In this document: piece by piece, positions 60,061-64,000 of the stretch
How the letters are laid out: every line of letters begins with the position of its first letter
Position numbering within the stretch: position 1 is the stretch's first letter
DNA from: Malania oleifera
Lineage: Eukaryota > Streptophyta > Magnoliopsida > Santalales > Ximeniaceae
Length of the DNA: 64,000 bases
Reading direction: 5' to 3'
NCBI RefSeq assembly: GCF_029873635.1
Contig: NC_080419.1
Span: 72,528,597 to 72,592,596 of the forward strand
Notes under the pieces: generated by a model
Seen by the model: the letters and a program-made list of their open reading frames with translations, nothing else
The model's database searches: none
Told to the model about the DNA's origin: nothing
Position numbers and translations under genes: made by a program

Positions 60061-60183
60061 GCTAGTTTAGAACTAATCCGCATTCCCCGTGGAGATAATC
60101 TGGCCTATTTGGGCTAATTATTACACGACGTAACTCCTATACTTGGGATAGCCCTGGTGCTACTCATTTTTAAAAGTGAGTCA
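58628..60183 (+). repeat. 3' LTR of element 4 (full length)
   Basis: It is 1,556 bp, TGATTACGC to gtgagtca. It contains a G run (about 59,111-59,122), a (CT)n microsatellite (59,292-59,359) and a long T run (60,023-60,058). Confidence 0.9.
59292..59359. repeat. (CT)n microsatellite
   Basis: About 34 CT units in the right LTR of element 4; the segment is absent from the left LTR. Confidence 0.95.
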
Positions 60184-61341
60184 TTCTACGTACATACATA
60201 CTTCTAATATCATGATACATCTTTCTTTCTATTATTATTCATTCATACACATTTATTCATGTTCATAGTTTAACTTTGCATTTTGTTTCACTTTAAGTAA
60301 CTCTTTCCATTCGCATCGTTCATGTTTCACATTTCTTTTCATTGCATTGTCATTCCATTGTCATTTCATTGCATAACATTTTCATTTCATTCCTTCGTAG
60401 TACAACTGGTCTTTAGCCATCATCAGTTAGTTTTCACATAGATATGCGCTAGAATCTGCTACAGTTAGTTTCCATATAGAAATGCACTCGAATCTGCTAA
60501 CATGGTTGTCTTTCAGCTGTCTTACATTTACATGGTTGCATTTAACATACACAAGCAACATTGTCCATATCATTTTTATTCATAAAGCTTTACTTGACTT
60601 GCATCTCATAGTGTTAACATATATTCACACAGAATCTCATGCCACACAATTTTACAGTAAAATTCATATATATTCTTTACAAAATAAGCCAACCCATAAT
60701 TAACATTGATATACTGAAAATACATTTCATTTCATTTCTTACTTAATTTCTTAGAAAATTCCTTTCCACTTTCATTCGTTTACTTTCACATATACATAAC
60801 TATATAAACATCCTTAGGCTCAGAAAACATAAATTTTATGGCTAGCATTCTAAACCCACGTATAAACATATGTACATAAATAACACTTAATCCATTTTTA
60901 ATTCATGAAAAACCTAATTTAATATATAAATTTCCCCCTTACCTGACTTTCAACTACACTTGTAGGATCTCCAAACTGATACTCACATGGCGTTCACTTG
61001 GACCCTGAATCCAAAAATTCTGACTTAATTAAAATAAATTCCAATTAACTTAAATCTTAAGGAAATTACTTATTTACTACTTCCTAGACTCCAAATAACA
61101 ACATTCTTTAAGAAAATCCCAAACTAACTAACTTACCCTGATTTTGGGATGTTTCCCAAACCTCACAACCCAACGATAAGCTTCTATAGCCTTGAAGAGA
61201 ATGATCCCACGAACCTCGTGGCAATTCTGGATCACCAAACCATGTCAAATCTGGCCCGAAATCAAAGAGAGAAGAGGGAGGTCATTTTCTAGAGAGAAGG
61301 AAAATTTGCCAAGTTTTCACGCTAAAAAATGAAAGAATTTC

Positions 61342-62082
61342 TGTAACGCCTTAACCTGAGTCTACCAGGGAGCATTACGTTTCTACTCCTCCACCTGAAC
61401 CAGACAATAAAGGGCGGGCCTTATCAGACTAATGATTAGCCCCATAGACTAACACGTGTCCTTTTCAGTGTGTTTTGTCCTCACTCATACACTTCCTGAG
61501 AAAACTTCCCTAAAGGTCACCCATCCCAAGATTGCTCCAAGCCAAGCACGCTTAACTATAGAGTTCTTATGGGAAAAGTCTCGAAAAGAAAGGTGCACCT
61601 TATTGATATGGGTAGTAACATCTAGTCTTTTAAGTCTTTTATCCATGGGGTATCACATTCTCCCCCACTTATAGAACGCAATGTCCTCGTTGCGAACCCA
61701 CATTTCCAAACCCAGGCGATGTGAATCTCATCACACTTCCGGCTAGGTGTTGGCTCTGATACCATTTGTAACGCCCCAACTTGGGTCTGTCAGGGAGCAC
61801 TGCATCTCTACTCCTCCACTTGGACCAGACAATAAGGGGCGGGCCTTATCAGACTAATGATTAGCCTCACAAACTAACACGTGTCCTTTTCAGTGTGTTT
61901 TGTCCTCACTCATACACTTCCTGAGAAAACTTCCCAGAAGGTCACCCATCCCAAGATTGCTTCATGCCAAGCATGCTTAACTATGAAGTTCTTATGAGAA
62001 AGTTTCCGAAAAGAAAGGTGCACCTTGTTGATATGGGTAGTAACATTTAGTCTTTTAAACCTTTCATCAATGGGGTATCGCA
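61342..62082 (-). mobile_element. Cassandra-type TRIM with 5S rRNA-like LTRs
   Basis: Two 316-bp terminal repeats (61,342-61,657 and 61,767-62,082) enclose about 110 bp with a polypurine tract (ttctcccccactt, 61,658) and an initiator-Met-type primer site (gctctgatacca, 61,753-61,764). The TSD is atttc (61,337-61,341; 62,083-62,087). On the minus strand each LTR contains a 5S rRNA-like stretch (61,504-61,567; 61,929-61,992). It includes AGTTAAGCGTGCTTGG and GGATGGGTGACCT, the internal RNA polymerase III promoter region of 5S RNA. No coding capacity. This combination defines Cassandra elements. Confidence 0.93.
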
Positions 62083-62391
62083 ATTTCAATTTATAGGCAG
62101 AGCTTCGTCGACGAGACACGTCAATTCGTTGACGAAGCGCAATTGAAACTTCGTCCATGAGAAGATACCTTCGTTGATGAAATTTAGAGTTCCAAAATTC
62201 TCTCTCAGGATTTCTTCGTCAACGAGAAGCAGACTTCGTCAACGAACTTAGAATCACACTCGTCGATGAGTACAGGACATTCGTCGGTGAGGCTTTTTAT
62301 TTTCTCCTAATTTCTTTCCTTTATCCCTTATTTTCCTTTAATCCACTTTAGTCATTATATTTTCTTATTATTTAAATTTCGGGTCATTGCA

Positions 62392-62594
62392 GCATCTATG
62401 ATTGCTCGGTTCACACATCTTATAAACAACTTAAGAACACTTGGTAGAACTTATTCATTATAAGATTACGTTCAAAAAGTTCTCCAAACTTTACCTGAGT
62501 CATTAATGACCATTGAAGAAACAAGAAATCTAGATAAGCCTAAGAAAGAAATAGGTCTTGCCTTAGATTCATCTAGTGCTACTCACCAAGACAA
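62392..62594 (+). pseudogene. Copia gag fragment
   Basis: In one plus frame it reads ASMIARFTHLINNLRTLG, a stop at about 62,461, then DYVQKVLQTLPESLMT and NLDKPKKEIGLALDSSS. This fits the gag-polyprotein (UBN2-type) region of Ty1/copia elements, where a Phe-Leu-rich helix is followed by a LPxS motif. It is only about 200 bp and sits exactly between two LTR ends. Confidence 0.65.
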
Positions 62595-64000
62595 TTTAAC
62601 GACCTCAAATAAAATATAACATAAAAAATAAAATGGTCAACCCGAACCCGTGGGTAACGGGGACACCTATCAATCACAGCGGAAACCTAAGTAGCAGCAA
62701 GCATAAAATCTAAATCATTCATCCATAAAACACAACACCTGAGTTTACTACAACATCATAAAGCTGTACTTTTATACATCCTCTAAAAACATCAAAATAA
62801 CTCTAGGATCAAACACAAAGTAATCCTGACCCTAGTACAAAATCTTACCCTTATAACGGGGTAATATCACTATTCAACGGCGGCCACGACCTGCCGATCG
62901 CTTAGGGTCTCCTGAAAATTAATTAATATTTGGGGTGAGACACATCTCAGTAAGGGAAAATAAACTAAATACAGCTATGTGGCAATATGAACATTTAATG
63001 CAATTATACATATACAGTACATTACACATATCGGTAAACATTCATCATAACACACTAAATTCTCATGTACTTTCATATTTATTTATAAATCATAACTTAC
63101 ATAAAACATATGTTATAATTGATAATACTGAAGACATACCCAGGATGAATAGCTAGCTAATGTCATGTATTACCCCCCATGACGGGTTGTGCAGCCCAAA
63201 GGCGGGACCCGACAATGGCTGGCTGACCACTGCCTAGTCAAATATGTCTGAAAGTACGATGACCCTGCCACACCCTGGTCCGGACTGCCAGGTGGACGTC
63301 CACACTCTACTAAAAGCCACATCGACTATCCATCTCTCATCCCCTCGTGGGATGGTTAGTACTAATCTGAACGTAGATATTTGATCTATACATGACTACG
63401 GTACCGAGCTCCTGAACTGAACTAAACTAACATCCGGGTTCTGATAACATATAGTACATGGTAATATAGCATCTTTCATAATTTCATAAATACGGCCTCG
63501 TGCCGAAATCATACATACTGCCTCGCGCCGATAACATAAATACGGCCTTGCGCCGATAACATAAATACGGCCTCACACCGATAATATAAATACGGTCTCG
63601 TGCCGATAATATAAATACATGGCCTCGCGCCAGAATCGTTTTAGGTATATACATTCTGAAAATAAATCATTTATCATGTATTCGTCAAAATCATCATAAC
63701 ATAACTCATCTTTTCATAATACCTGAAAACATGCTTTACTCTTTCATATCATAATACATTTCATGTAAAATAATATTCATGCCACACATGTGCTGTTAAA
63801 ATTCATACTTCATATTCTAAAATCGTAGTTTTCTGGCATCTCATACATACATATACATTTCAATCATCATAGTAGTATTTTCCCAAACGTACCTTTCATC
63901 CGTAATAAACAAATATAACATATGATTTTCTAAAATAGATTTACTCATAATCAATAATAATTTGCATGGAAAATAACTGCTTTAATTCATTCCCTTACCT
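62595..64000 (-). repeat. Family A LTR, partial (runs off right edge)
   Basis: It matches 14,596-16,010 along its length: ggtcaacccgaacccgtggg at 62,635, the block catgacgggttgtgcagccc at 63,178 and a ~25-bp tandem array at 63,480-63,635. The start is mutated (ttaacgacc). No primer site lies before it, as expected if this is the outer edge of an element extending to the right. Confidence 0.8.

Larger units (their letters stand above)
50537..60183 (+). mobile_element. Athila/Tat-like Ty3 retrotransposon, element 4
   Basis: It has two LTRs in plus orientation (50,537-51,717 and 58,628-60,183), an Asp-tRNA-type primer site, gag-pol and a polypurine tract. The target duplication is ttcta (50,532-50,536 and 60,184-60,188) inside the family C LTR. 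The left LTR starts TTATTACGC where the right starts TGATTACGC, so one terminal base is mutated. Confidence 0.9.
49666..62391 (-). repeat. Family C LTR, right (5') copy of element 5, split twice
   Basis: It begins tgtaatgccccg at 49,666 and ends gggtcattgca at 62,391. It is interrupted at 50,537-60,183 by the Athila-like element and at 61,342-62,082 by the Cassandra TRIM. Without these and their duplicated targets it is about 2.3 kb. Its palindrome array is at 62,105-62,290. Confidence 0.82.

Noticed and set aside
61929..61992. A 5S rRNA gene
   Set aside because: Only the internal promoter region is 5S-like, it occurs in both LTRs, and it is flanked by a primer site and a polypurine tract; this is Cassandra.
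1..64000. The family A LTRs at 1-1,123 and 62,595-64,000 as the two ends of one giant element
   Set aside because: Geometry fits, but no polypurine tract follows 1,123 and no primer site precedes 62,595. The flanks are a family C LTR and a copia gag scrap, so they belong to two separate elements running off the window.

Overview
This window reads as a retrotransposon-rich, AT-rich plant chromosome, probably from a eudicot. The evidence is a spliced Derlin gene with plant-type introns, a plant C2H2 zinc-finger gene, Tekay/Del-like chromoviruses, an Athila/Tat-like Ty3 element, a Cassandra TRIM carrying 5S-like sequence, a tRNA-derived SINE and a Tourist-like MITE. I cannot name the species from sequence alone. 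There is no sign of a bacterial, viral-genome or organellar region.

Region 1 (1-26,580) is a stack of Ty3/gypsy elements. An LTR I call family A ends at 1,123 and abuts a family C LTR remnant (1,124-2,082). That remnant is fused to a decayed minus-strand chromovirus gag-pol (2,083-6,266) whose 5' LTR is 6,593-7,699. Next comes a second minus-strand chromovirus (family B). Its truncated left LTR is 7,701-8,873, its gag-pol is 8,961-13,302 and its right LTR is about 24,575-26,580. Its leader is interrupted by a plus-strand solo LTR (13,401-24,497, TSD ctcga). The solo LTR is in turn interrupted by a complete minus-strand family A element (14,596-23,852, TSD catgt, two 2.12-kb LTRs).

Region 2 (26,581-45,840) is the only genic part. 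A seven-exon Derlin-1 gene (DER1-like, plus strand, CDS from 28,435 to 41,501, 242 aa) is intact by manual splicing. Its 8.6-kb intron 2 holds a minus-strand LINE split by a minus-strand copia element, which is itself split by a plus-strand LINE. Intron 3 holds a 606-bp Tourist-like MITE. Introns 2 and 4 hold diverged copies of one unclassified repeat. A SINE lies about 0.85 kb upstream. Convergent to it is an intronless C2H2 zinc-finger gene (43,422-44,468, minus strand) with one canonical finger, an LxLxL motif and a degenerate second finger.

Region 3 (45,841-64,000) is a second nest. A family C, GAG-only minus-strand element has LTRs 46,425-48,118 and 49,666-62,391. Its right LTR is split first by an Athila/Tat-like plus-strand element (50,537-60,183, TSD ttcta) and again by a Cassandra-type TRIM (61,342-62,082, TSD atttc). 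A copia gag scrap (62,392-62,594) follows, then another family A LTR that runs off the window.

Functionally, only DER1 (ER membrane, ER-associated degradation) and the zinc-finger gene (nuclear, possibly a repressor) look like host genes. All gag-pol genes are broken by stops or frameshifts. The most distinctive unexplained signal is a spaced array of a 10-12 bp palindrome (TCGTCGACGA and decayed forms). It sits just upstream of the TATA box in LTRs of families A and C, the 6.6-kb LTR and the solo LTR, but I do not see it in family B.
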